Shown piece after piece: positions 24,068 to 34,437 of a stretch of DNA of 64,000 nt. This DNA comes from Hygrophila difformis (Eukaryota; Streptophyta; Magnoliopsida; Lamiales; Acanthaceae), in contig JAOANR010000001.1 of the NCBI GenBank assembly GCA_030278955.1, forward strand, positions 21,555,468 through 21,619,467. Direction: 5' to 3'. Below the pieces are notes generated by a model, which did not search any database, had not been told where the DNA came from, and saw nothing but the letters and a program-made list of their open reading frames with translations. Position 1 is the stretch's first letter, and every line of letters starts with the position of its first letter. Both the position numbers and the translations under genes were made by a program.

Positions 24068-24260
24068 GGATGAGGATCAAGACTGATGCTCCTGTTGCCC
24101 AATTTCTGATCAAGGTGGAGAATGTGATCTCCAGGACCAGTCTATGGCATTTGGTTCTGACTGAGGTCGATTTACTGAAATGAAGAGATCAGTAGTTGAT
24201 AAGAATCTAAGTCCATTGGTTAAGAGGGTGATGACTCGATGCATTCAATGCACAAGGTGC
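24068..24260 (+). pseudogene. Mitochondrial complex I 75 kDa subunit (NDUFS1-type) fragment
   Basis: The first codons give GMRIKTDAPVA. A deletion follows, and after a frame change come [38 protein letters not shown] and [12 protein letters not shown]. This is the iron-sulfur region of the 75 kDa subunit of NADH dehydrogenase, with the CPICDQGGEC and CIQCTRC cysteine motifs. One cluster cysteine is changed (CPIC to CPIS), the segment between TDAP and CPI is deleted, and a stop (TGA) interrupts the second frame before FTEMK. This is a dead captured fragment of a nuclear gene, not organellar DNA. Confidence 0.85.
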
Positions 24261-24930
24261 ATAGTTTTTGTTTTTATATGTTACGTCGTCTGCCAAAATA
24301 TAATTTTCTTAGTTGCACAAATGCACAAAGATTGGGAATCAAGATTATTGCTCATTTTTAAAGCACAGTACAAATTTGGCTAAATAGAAGAATTTTACAT
24401 AAGTGCAATAAACTTGCTGGGGTCTGCGATGTCTTCTATGTTTACAGGAAAAAAACAAGGCTCAAGAGGAGAATAGGATGAATAGGTTCGGATTTAGGCA
24501 ATTTCTGGAATCTATCATGCTTGGTCAAATCTTTTCGATTACATTTACGTTTTTCTTGTGCTTTTTTGTTGAATGGGTAAGTGTTAACTAATGATTTTAT
24601 TTACTGATAGTGGCTGCAGGTTAGATATGCATTTTATTGCATGGGAAAGGGTTGAGATTTTAGTCTTCTCTGCTGGAGAATATAAGTAGTAATTTTTTTG
24701 TTGATAAATTATTGGAAATTCAGAATTTCTTATTTTATTCAGGGTTTTCAAGAAACTTCAGCCGTATAGTTGTTATCAATAGGTGTTTCCTGCATGTTCT
24801 GTAGTTGGTCTATACTATAGCCGTTCGCATAAAAAAAATATGGAATTAGCTACATTGACCTATCAAATCAATTGGTTATCTTTAACTCACTTTTATTCAC
24901 TTACATTTGTTTCTTTTTTTGCTATGGGCA
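24261..24930. other. AT-rich DNA up to a Helitron-like 3' end
   Basis: No recognisable exon. A short purine-rich open stretch around 24450-24560 (reading NKAQEENRMNRFGF) could be a further captured piece, but I cannot assign it. Confidence 0.35.
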
Positions 24931-24977
24931 GCTGTACGTGCAAATATGTTGTGCGTAGAACAGCGTTTTTTTCCTAG
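24931..24977 (+). other. Helitron-like 3' terminus
   Basis: Stem GCTGT (24931-24935) / ACAGC (24960-24964), with inner ACG/CGT pairing, then thirteen bases ending in CTAG (24974-24977) followed by T. Spacing and ending fit a Helitron 3' end, though the hairpin is looser than the one at 12838. Its matching 5' end may be near 17320 or 12887. Confidence 0.5.
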
Positions 24978-24979
24978 TA

Positions 24980-25860
24980 TCTCTTATAAGAGGGAGGGAG
25001 ATCCCACTCCCCATTGCTGAATTTTGATTCTGGTCGTTGGATGACACTTCCCATTGAATTTCTGTCCATCCGATTCATTGGTCCATTGCTTGCGATTACC
25101 CGGCCCGACCCGATTCCTTGCGATTACCCGCTCAGAATCACGCTGTTCTGGACTTCTGGTGGTGCTCTCTCGCTCATCTGCGTCTCTTCCCACCTCGATG
25201 CCCTCGCCTAGCTGGTCTTCTCTTCCCCCACCTCTGCTATCCCCTCGTCGCCGCCTCCCTCCTTGACAAGGAACCCTAGGCCGCCGTCGCCGCCACCACT
25301 CTCGGTCTCCTCGCTCCCTTTTTCCCTAATTTTGCCCTACAAACTCCTCGCTCCTTTTGTGCCCTCCGATTACCGCTTCTTGCCACACGGTTGAACTCCT
25401 TACAGAACAGCCCTATACTCCTTCCCTCGTCACCACTTCTCCTTCGAAATCTATCTCCTTCGAAATCACCATTGCCGTGTATATGGCTTCACTTTTGTCG
25501 TCGCCGCCTTCACCGCGGTCCTTCTACCGTCCTCCGTCCAATTGGGTGCTCAGGTATGCTGCTACGGCTGTTCTCGAAGACATTAACTTTTTTTAGGTTT
25601 TTGTTTGTGTGCTGTGAATTTGGGGCGATGTCACTGCGTACTGTTGTTTCCATTGCATGTCGGTGGAATTAGGGATGTTAGATACTGCGGAATGTAGTTG
25701 GTTGGATTTGTTTTGGATTTCTGTGGGTACAATTCTATGTCATTTTTGTTGCTCGGGTTCAAAAGGGGATCTCTCGAGTTTATCGCCGACGCCCCGCCTG
25801 CGAGCCTCGCCTGGCCCCCTTCTTTCCTGTTTCAGGTAAATCGCTGTTGACTCATTTCCT
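24980..25860 (+). other. Helitron-like 5' end and GC-rich leader
   Basis: Two bases after the preceding CTAG the sequence reads TCTCTTATAAGAGGGAGGGA, preceded by A, close to the plant Helitron 5' pattern. It contains the palindrome CTCTTATAAGAG. A C-rich leader (25100-25560) follows, then sequence with possible splice sites. ORFs of 60-93 residues here are low-complexity. No matching 3' terminus was found downstream, so the extent of this element is unknown. Confidence 0.5.
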
Positions 25861-26348
25861 ACTGCGTAGCCATAATCCCTCCGCAGCCTCCATTTCGTCG
25901 GCCATTCGCCAACACATCGACACTGTCCTGCCGAGGCGGCACCGTACAGTGGGATCTAAGCTCCAACACAGTGCAGGTTACCCAAACAACACAGTTAACA
26001 ACCATCCTTGCCGCACAACTTCTCCGTTCCACTTCCTACTCCGCCATACCAGTTTATCAAATCATTTCTGGAATTGTTGAAATCGGTTTTATTTCTCCTC
26101 CGCCAAGGTCGCGAGCTCGGCGTTTCGGCCTTTTAATTGGTTGTGGGCTATGCACGTATGTGATTTGAAATTTTCTTTCATATCTTGTTTTTTATTTGTT
26201 CGTGTATCTAACAATTTGGTTGCGAAAGTTCAGTTCCCTATCTATGAAATACTGGTTATGATGATTACAAGTTAATTTCTTGTCTTGTCTCATAGACATT
26301 TCTTTGGTGTTGTACTTCATCTGACTTTATTACCATCTGAATTTGCAG

Positions 26349-26469
26349 AAGGAAGACTGGAGATAGCGTCCCTTGCCTGAGGAAATGATACAATATGCTC
26401 AAACTGATGCACACTATTTGTTGTATATTGCACATTGCCTATGTTTGGAACTCAAACACAAGGAAGATG
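26349..26469 (+). pseudogene. RRP6-like 3'-5' exonuclease exon fragment
   Basis: Following a TTGCAG acceptor the frame reads EDWR, a TAG stop, then RPLPEEMIQYAQTDAHYLLY and IAHCLCLELKHKED, ending at a GTATGA donor. This matches plant RRP6-like proteins (DWR.RPL...M..YA.TDAHYLLYI...L..EL). It includes the Exo III motif Tyr and Asp of the DEDDy nuclease family that trims RNA, here YAQTDAHYLL. Upstream catalytic motifs Exo I and II are missing, and the stop falls in the conserved DWR stretch. Confidence 0.8.
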
Positions 26470-29400
26470 GTATGACTCCATTCTATTATATGGGTTGCTA
26501 CTAAATACGGTTTACCTTTTGTTCATATTCAATTAATTGTCATCGCCGTACACTTAAAACATTAATTTGGCTTGTCGTCAATTATATCTTACAGTTTTTC
26601 TGAGAGTAATGAATAATCAATAACCTATTACATAATGATGCAATTTCCACTTGAACAATCAGTGTTAATTATAATGGTGTCTGCAAGTGATGTATGTTCT
26701 TGATTCTATTTAAAGTGTGAAGTGATCTATTTGATTTTGTAATATGTGTAGAAAATTATTTTAGAAAGATATAGTTATTGATTGGTATCTTGCAACATTA
26801 AGTATTTAAAATATTAATCGAACCTACCGATCCTGCATGCTGTGTGCTCCAGTTGCTGGCTCTTCCTCCGCCTGTCCCCTTCGGGGCTCAGCCTCACCTG
26901 GTAACTTATGCCTCTTATATTTCGGTTGTCACCACTCACCTACTTACCTTCACTAAAATTTTGCTTCTTGTGCTTTTTGGTTTGTTGCTTCACTGTTGGT
27001 GGTTTCATTAATTTCCCTTCAATCTTGTGTTCCTTGCTGTTTGGCTTCATTGTTTGGTGGCTCCAATTATTTTCATTCCAGTTGTGCTCCGGTGTGGCTT
27101 TAGCTCTTTTGGCTTTGATTTTCTGTCATCCGTCATTTTTTTCCTCTTTATTTTACTGAGATTTGTTGTACTGCAGAATCTTGAAATTAAGCAATGAATT
27201 GTGAAGTTATAGATTGTGTGGTCTTGGTCATATTTTAATTTGAGTATGGAATATCATCCAATGTGATGCTTGTTGCCCTCAATCATCATTCCACCTTATT
27301 ATATTAGTTCATTTCAGAAGCTAATCGTTTTATTAATTATTGCTTTTCGGGCCATTCTTTTTGTTCAAATTCCTCAAGCATTTGTTAGCTCCTGCCCTAT
27401 TTTCGAATTGTTTTATGTTTAGATTTTATTTTCATTCTGTCTTGTTGTTTGTTCTTGTTTGATATGAATTTATTCTATCCTTGAACCTTGATTGTTTTGA
27501 AGGCAAATGTTTTACAACTGAATGGCGCTTCTCATTGATAATGATTTGAATTTGAAAAATTTTTGGCTGTCGGGGATTGGAAACACGAAAAATTTGAACT
27601 GCAAGACAAGGATTGAAATTATCGTCTTCGTGTGTGTGGTTTCTAATTAAATTGCTACTCAGTTCTTCCAGAAGTTTGTGGGTGTGGCTCTTTCTTTTCC
27701 TCCAGTTGGGGTGTTGTGACACATAATTTAAAAATTGTATCACTTAGTCACCCCATCTATGTTTGAAGGTCTAGCATCTAACCCGGCCTCTAGCCCTCAT
27801 TTACGCAAGTCTGGAAGTCGACCTCTTGTGTTTGATATTAAAAAGGAAATTCTTAGCTTTCTGTACTTGGGACTACCTACAATTTTCATTTATTATTCTT
27901 ACATGCTCAGGATGTGGCACATTTCTTATAATTTTTCAACTTTGTTAAATTGTTGTGAAGTAGCGCATATTTGGTAACTTTCTTTCTCCGTTTGCTAATA
28001 AAATACTCTATTTCTCTTGCTTCCTTTAATCCCATGGCTTACCCAAATATAGTACCTCAAGCCAAATGGAGGAAGGCTTTGGCAGATGTTACTTTAACCT
28101 GACCCCTTTTCCTGAACATGCTCCTTCAGGTTTAGTGCAGCACATTTCTAATGATATGTTATTGGTTGAGGATAACTACATACAGAATTGCTAATGATAG
28201 TTTTTGTATGCATTATATGCCTTTTAGATGTGTTCTGTAGTTTTCGTATTGAATTCCCTGAAATTTCCACATACCTATGGATACCAAGAATGGTTTTAAA
28301 CCGACATAGTGGTGTTGCCTTTGTATTTTTATTTTTTGCACACTAGCTTTTTAGATCTAAAGAAAGCTACAACTTGTAAGACCTTATCTAAGTTTGTTTA
28401 TGTACTTCGAGTTCCATAACGGTTCTGAACTTCAAAATATGATGAGAGAGTTTTATACTTATGATTTACTACTATAAGGTAGCCATGTGCATCCTGATTT
28501 CTTTCTGCTTAACTAATCGCACATTATTCCCTTTAATTTAACTTTTGATTTTGCTTCCATTTCTGTGATTTATTTTAATTTTGCCATTTGTTTGAATTTA
28601 CCTAATTCATTGCTTTTTGCTTGTGCTTGCAGTACCAACACCGCGGCATCAAAGTCATATTCGTACATGATTATATATATATGGGATGTTTCTATTTGCA
28701 TTGATGTCAGAAAAGAAAGTACAGTTGTCTTTTGTCCTGGCATTTCTAATGTTTATCCGTTGGTTAAGATCTCCAATTACTTACAGAAAATGGATAATAC
28801 ATATATGTTTCTCATGATTCAATTTTCTACTTCCTATTTCTTTTGCTTGTTTTTTCAATAATCACTTCATTTATGACAATTTTGAATAATTAGCAATATA
28901 TAGTTTCGCTATGGAAGGAAAGGTTCTAGATCATGTACCCTTGACGAGTGCCTTGGATTTTCCACCTCTTTTCACCATTCTTTCCCTCATTTGAAAATTT
29001 GTTTGGTTTAATCTGTCTACCCTTTTCTGACCCTTTTTGAGATAATTGATGTTTTCTTATTATACTACCTTTCTCTTCTTCTTGAACAGTTTTTTTTTTT
29101 TTTTTTTTTTAATTACCCTTTATGCAGGATCCCTTGTCATGTAGTAATATATATTGTGTTCTTATATTAGAAAATATTTGAAGATCGGGAGAAGAAACAG
29201 AAAGAGAAGGGGAGACTAAGAAATAGTAAAGGCGAATTCTTCCTTTCGCCTCCGGCGCAAGAAGCCCAATAAGAATACAATGAAGAGGCCAATGTATTTA
29301 TCTTCTGAATGAAATCTCTAAAACAAGGGCAATCTCGAAGTTTTCTAACTTAGGCATCTCATCATCAGGTTGCATGGGTTTTTTTTCTAACCCAAGTCCC

Positions 29401-30332
29401 AAGCATCTCATCATCACATGGTTTTTCTCCCTCACCAAACAATATCAGCTTTGCCTTTGAAATGGCCCTTGATTTGTGAAGCATCATCACTTTTACAACA
29501 TTTGTACTTCTTCAAGAAGGCACTCAGTTCTTTAGGGACAATCAAGCCATATGGAAATTACCTGCCGTTTTATGGGAAAATTCTGCTTTTGAAATGCACT
29601 TCACTCCCTATACAACTTCTTCTTTTCTATAGAGAGAAATTGTTCTCTGTGAATCAATAATTTTACATTTTTCTATTTACATAATGGACTTTCCCTACGT
29701 CCATGCTTTTTCTCTTGTTTCTTCTTTTGAGTTATTCATAGTTTATAGAGAAAAGGATAAATTTTGCCAATTTGTATAATTTAAAAAGATTGGAAGTGAT
29801 TGTGAATGGACTTACAACTTGGAATCATGAAGGATATGCAGGATATTAGCTTTGATTCAATATTAATGTTCTTATTTTATTTTTCCCAGGGGATTAGTGT
29901 TGATCGGCATTCTATCTCTATCGAAAGAGGTATAAGGGTATCAGTAAATCTTTATGTTTAACTCAGTGAATTCTTTATTTTGTATTCATTACCTTTGTTT
30001 CACGTACAATATTGATCAATTGGATTTGTTTTAGCATTCTTCTTTGCCATAAATTGGGAGATTCCACAGAATAATTTTTAATTTGGTTTTAGTTCAAGAA
30101 CAGTAAAGGAAAATCCAACTGGTGCGGTCCATGCCTTGTACACGGGACAACTAGCCATCCTATTGATGAACAATCTTTACCCTTTTCGAGGAACCTGAAT
30201 GTCTTGTACAAGGAGGGGTTCCTATGTCACTGAGGGGAGAGATATTCCTGGCATTACTGGATTAAATCTCTTTCATTATGTCCCAGCATATTTTATTCTC
30301 TCTTTTTTACTTGAATTTACAGCTCTTAACAG
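26470..30332 (+). other. Long intron-like stretch with unassigned exon-like pieces
   Basis: Mostly T-rich DNA. A possibly coding piece at about 27755-27845 reads PSMFEGLASNPASSPHLRKS and GSRPLVFDIKKE; I do not recognise it. Another at about 28050-28150 reads SQMEEGFGRCYFNLTPF. A poly-T run lies at about 29090-29110. No transposon ends were found. Confidence 0.35.
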
Positions 30333-30714
30333 GAATTTGTTGGTGCTAAAGCACATCGAGTTGAATACTACTACCAACAATTACTCAAGGAAGAGATATT
30401 AGAACCTAAAAACTCTGAATTGACAGAAAAGAATCAGGAATCAGAGCTCGAGTCTGAAGCCTTCATGAAAACTGCAAAGCACAAATTGATAAGGTTATTC
30501 ATCTTGTACTTTGTCCGAAATCCTTTTATATGTGACATTGTGTGTACTTTTGGCAATTGAAAAACTTGAAGTTAAATTTAACTCTTATGGCAGGATCTAC
30601 TACGAACTTTTCCTGATCATCCTTCGTTGGATGACAGTGGCAGAATTCAAAAATGCTTTGAGACGAATACTTACAGCTTATCCCCGACACAATCCCTCTA
30701 TTGGTTATTGGCAG
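30333..30714 (+). pseudogene. TBC-domain RabGAP fragment, frameshifted
   Basis: Exon 30333-30493 reads EFVGAKAHRVEYYYQQLLKE with an acidic tail and KTAKHKLIR. Exon 30594-30714 reads DLLRTFPDHPSLDDSGR and, after a frameshift near 30650, FKNALRRILTAYPRHNPSIG and YWQ. The latter is the start of the TBC domain (DLPRTFPGHPALD..GRNALRR.L.AY..HNPSVGYCQ), which stimulates GTP hydrolysis by Rab proteins. The TBC catalytic arginine of the R-finger (IxxDxxR) and the Gln finger region (YCQ changed to YWQ) are missing or altered. Two consecutive exons with their intron were kept. Confidence 0.75.
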
Positions 30715-31059
30715 GTAGTCCTATTTGAAAAGTTCTAAATTATGAAGAAATTTCTCCATCACTAAATATGTTTTCTAAGTTTTTATTTTGGTGAATTTTT
30801 ACTTCTGAGAGCTGGGGGACAACAGTTTCTGGCAGTTGGATGTCCTTCTCCATTGTGCTAAATAATATGTACTATGTTTTATTGCTTTAGTTATAACTTG
30901 TTGATATGTAGGCCAAAACATAATTGCTTCGTATGTGGTTTGTTTTCAACTTTTTCTGTTACTCCACAAGCACAAAAATTGAGAACGTTGTAGTATAGAT
31001 TTATATTGTAATTGTATAGATTTGATTTCTAGAATTGCATTTTGCTGTAGTGCTTAATT

Positions 31060-31580
31060 TTGCCTAGAAGTAAATTATTAATCCTGCTTGACCTTGTTCA
31101 TGCATCTCTTGCCATCACAGCGGATTTCAACCGCAATTCCTTTCACAAAATCCTCTCGATTTCCCAAAGCGTCGTCCGCCCATCCCTTCGCAAATTAGCA
31201 CCGCCGCCACTTCCTCGCAGTCTCCGCGATCGCCGCTGCATCCCCGCTGTCTTGATTGCACATCGACTAGCTGCCCTGCTCGCCCTCCGCCGTCGATTCC
31301 CCGTTGGGTTCGCCGCCTGGCCCGGCGCAGGGGTTTTTTTCTTTACCCGTGTCCGCTGCGGCAGATTAATGCACCCTCGCTGCGACGGCCCGCCCCACCT
31401 CGCTGCGACGCTGGCTGCCGGCCCGCCCTGGTCGCATCGTCTGCCGGCCCTGCGAGGCCGATTCCTCCCTCGCGCCGCCGCAAAAGTCGCTGTCGTTCCT
31501 TTTCCCCTTCGACTCAGTGATTTAGGGTTTTGCAAAGCGCAAAATGGAAGGTTCTATAAGGGGTTTGGGGTTAATTTCAG
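31060..31580 (+). other. GC-rich leader module shared with other blocks
   Basis: The region 31130-31235 is clearly similar to 13050-13150, and 31535-31575 (GAAGGTTCTATAAGGGG, GTTTGGGGTTAAT) resembles 1895-1945. An ORF of 174 residues on plus and one of 130 on minus overlap here. Both are rich in Pro, Ala and Arg and look like GC-composition artefacts. It is best read as a promoter/5'UTR/first-exon module at the start of another captured block. Confidence 0.5.
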
Positions 31581-32129
31581 GTGATTGTTCTTGTTCTTTG
31601 ATTATTTAGCTTCAGAAATTGGAATTTTAGCGGTAATTGTCGTTGCGTAAATGCCCTTATTCAATTTTAGTTACAACTTGTGGCGGCGGGTGAGGGGACA
31701 CAGCTCAAGGAATATTGCTCAATGTTCTTGTGGATCCCGAAGCACTTCAAGCACTGCCTCAAACCATTATGTGTACGCCTTTCTAATTTACGCAGTTTTT
31801 CCTTGGAGTTAAGAAGTTATTTTTGAATTTCGAAATTGGAGAAATTGGATGGCATCGGTGGCTGAAAGAGCACTCTTATTTTTGGTTGGTTAATACGTGA
31901 ACCCTGATATTTTTAAAGAGTGGTTTATCCTATATTTTGTTTTGTTGCTGATTATTTTTGGATGCATATATTTAAAAGTGCACAGAAATAACCAACTCAG
32001 TGCCACATTATTTCATAAAATTGTAATGGTTAATATACGTGTATATTAGTAGATCAGCCATTGTAATTTTCAATTGCTTATTTGTTAATTTTTTGAGAAA
32101 TACTAATAGTTAGTTTATGTTTGTTTCAG

Positions 32130-32841
32130 CTAATGGAATGCCCTTCAATATATGAATTGATGGCTTGCTTAGACTATCAATGGGAAAATATTCCACTTCT
32201 TGAAATCTGGAGACAGAAATGTGATAGTAATGGAAATTCCACAGTATAGAGTCCTACCCTCCCGCAGAAGCCGTGCCTATTTTTTTGGAACCGCTTTCAG
32301 TCAATAAGGTAAGCTGTTAGCTATGAGTCTGTGATTCTTGCTATTTGTAGTAAAATAAATAAATAAATCTGAGCGGTTTCAATCAGATTTTAATGATCTT
32401 CCTGATAATTTGTAAAGCTGAAATGGAAATTGGAAATGTTTCTCAGGCTGTAATCCCAATACTTTTCACTACTTGATTCATAATGTATGGTTATAAAACA
32501 AGTTTCTGATTGTGAGCCCATTTTGTGCAGATCACTTATGATGGTGTTGATGTTTCTTTACCATTCAATACAGAGATTTTAAAATGGGCCAATGAGACAC
32601 GCAAGTTGTTGTGCAATGCTGAGTTGCCCGGTCAAAGTATGTTTTACAATATTTATGGCACTGACAATAAAACATCTCACAGTGTTTGATAACAGAAACT
32701 CTATCAAATTTGAAACATAATTCATGTCTCAGCATGTTGTAATGTAAATCTTTAATTGTATGCTCATGTGATTTTTCTTGCAGTTATGGAAGTGGGGATG
32801 CACCTGTCACTGATTTGAAGCAGTTGCCAAAGCTACAGGGG
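32130..32841 (+). pseudogene. LCAT-like / phospholipase A (LCAT4-type) fragment
   Basis: Exon 32130-32308 reads LMECPSIYELMACLDYQWEN and IPLLEIWRQKCDSNGNS. After a frame change it continues in the ESYPPAEAVPIFLE type, with donor GTAAGC. Exon 32531-32690 reads ITYDGVDVSLPFNTEILKWA, NETRKLLCNAELPGQ and FYNIYGT. Exon 32784-32841 reads SYGSGDAPVTDLKQLPK. This order fits plant lecithin:cholesterol acyltransferase-like 4, a phospholipase of the alpha/beta-hydrolase fold. The N-terminal half with the nucleophile serine and the C-terminal DGDGTVP...EH region are missing. A frameshift lies in the first exon near 32245. Confidence 0.75.
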
Positions 32842-33064
32842 TTTTTTTGCCCAACGCATTAAAAACCTTACCGAACAGCAGGTTTTTAGCTCCCTCACCC
32901 CTTTTCTCTGTCCACTGTAAGCCACACAACAGCATATGCAATAAACACCCTTTCCTTTTGCAGCATACGGCTTACAACCTTTGATTCAGTGAAGCGCCCG
33001 ATTGCAGCAGCCGAGAAAGAATTTCAAAGCATTGTAGAGGAATTCCACAAGAAAAATGATAAAG
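32842..33064 (+). pseudogene. Unidentified exon pair fused after the LCAT-like fragment
   Basis: Directly after the LCAT-like exon one frame reads FFAQRIKNLTEQQ up to a GTTTTT donor-like site. After a TTGCAG acceptor (exon 32964-33064) it continues RLTTFDSVKRPIAAAEKEFQ and SIVEEFHKKNDK. The composition is that of a real, helix-rich protein, but I cannot name the family. The first piece abuts the LCAT-like exon without an intron, so this may be a chimeric junction created during capture. Confidence 0.4.
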
Positions 33065-33528
33065 GTCCAAGCAACAACATCAAATAGCTTTAAGATTGAT
33101 TGGCCATAGGTATCATTACTTTACTTTTACTATTATCTCCTTTGCATGTTCTTCTACTGGAATTAATTAAAGTGAAATTTCTAGGAAATATTAGGAGATA
33201 CATCCTGGTCAATAGGCAAAAGTTTTTGTATCCCTGTTTAACAAAGTCAGGGTGCCCTTTTTCCCTAAATATATGGATCATTATTCTATTTGCAGTTGTA
33301 ACTGGAATTGTTCTGGAGAATATGAGGGTGAGGATTATTTTTGGTGATCTTTTTAAGATAAATTCAAATTTCAAAGCAGATTACATTTCATTGTTCATAC
33401 ATTCCAGGTGTAATTTAGTAACTCAAAATGATATAGTGGTTCGGTTTCTAGAAATGCACTGGAGGATGTTCAATTTTGAATTTTTCGGGCTAAAAATTGT
33501 TTATATTGTCTAAATTTGGCTTGCTCAG

Positions 33529-33724
33529 CAATGCGGAATTACTTCCAAAGAATAGACTGCTCTCCGAAAATGAATGGCGCGCTATTGGGGTCCAACAAAG
33601 CCGTGGATGGGTGCACTATGACATCCACTGTCCGGAGCCACACATCATGCTGTTGAGGAGGACATTAAACTATCAGCAACAGCAGCATGACGCTCAAGGC
33701 CAGCAAAATATACTTGTCAAGTGA
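33529..33724 (+). pseudogene. Cyclin-dependent kinase regulatory subunit CKS1, C-terminal exon
   Basis: After a CTCAG acceptor the frame reads [40 protein letters not shown] and [11 protein letters not shown], ends with QQNILVK and meets TGA at 33722-33724, the natural C-terminus of plant CKS proteins. CKS subunits bind CDKs and phosphorylated substrates in cell-cycle control. The hinge motif HxPEPH is kept as HCPEPH, although an Arg of the usual HRPEPH is changed. The first third (start Met, YSEKYFDD...YRHVVLP) is missing. About 60 codons remain fully open, unlike most fragments here. Confidence 0.85.
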
Positions 33725-33846
33725 GATTGCGTTCTTGGTTCATTTTCGTTAGTTTTATTAACTATGAAACAAAGGGTCTCTGTGTTATCATTTTCGTCAT
33801 TTTTTTTTTGTGGGATTTTTTGCCTTTTTTCTTCAATTATATTCAG

Positions 33847-34437
33847 GTGTTCAGAAGAGAGTGAATCATTACTGGAAATGATGATGACCCTTGGGAGTAA
33901 TTGTGGCGGACTTCATACCAACAAGAGTTGTAATGCTTTGCTCAAAGAGCTTCAGGTTTCTGATGTTAACTTAAGTACATGTTCTCCCTTGTTGGTTTTT
34001 TTGAGGTTTTTGTTCATCAATTTATATCATTTTTGGACCAGAAGATTTTTCTTCTTGTTCAATTTCGAGTAGAGTTCACAAATTTTCCTTACAAAATTAT
34101 GGGATTTTGGTTAATGCTCAGTTTAGATATGGAAGAGGGTTTATCAGTTCATTTGTTGCCTGGATTTGATGTTTTGAATTTTTTTCTTTGGCAAAATTTG
34201 TTACCCTTTGGTAAGGGTAAATTTTTACCAGAAGGATGGTTGATTCCGAAACTTTGGTGTCCATTGTTATCCATGTGTTTTTTGTGTTTGTACTGGGTTT
34301 TTATTTGGTCGAAGTGGTAAATGGTCAACTTGATAATTTGTTTTGTCTGAAGCACTGCTACTATGTTGTGATTAATGACTAAATTCAAGTTTTGTTTGTT
34401 TCAGCAACAATTATGGACTGAAATTGGGGAGGCTGAA
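33847..34437 (+). pseudogene. MAP65 (microtubule-associated protein, PRC1/Ase1 family), left part
   Basis: Exon 33847-33955 reads CSEESESLLEMMMTLGSNCG and NKSCNALLKELQ. After an intron and a TTTCAG acceptor the next exon (from 34405) reads QQLWTEIGEAE, where the Gypsy element is inserted. The reading continues beyond the element at 47227. The pattern C..LLKELQ..W.EIGE matches the N-terminal spectrin-like part of plant MAP65 proteins, which cross-link antiparallel microtubules in the phragmoplast and cortical arrays. No stop interrupts it apart from the insertion. It sits in the same plus-strand fragment series as LCAT-like and CKS1. Confidence 0.75.

Noticed and set aside
24068..24260. Possible mitochondrial DNA insertion because of complex I sequence
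   Set aside because: In plants the 75 kDa subunit is nuclear-encoded, and the flanking DNA shows no organellar genes. A captured nuclear exon is simpler.
31060..31584. ORFs of 174 (plus) and 130 (minus) residues
   Set aside because: GC-composition artefacts in the leader module. The similarity to 13050-13150 is at DNA level and the frames are not conserved between the two copies.
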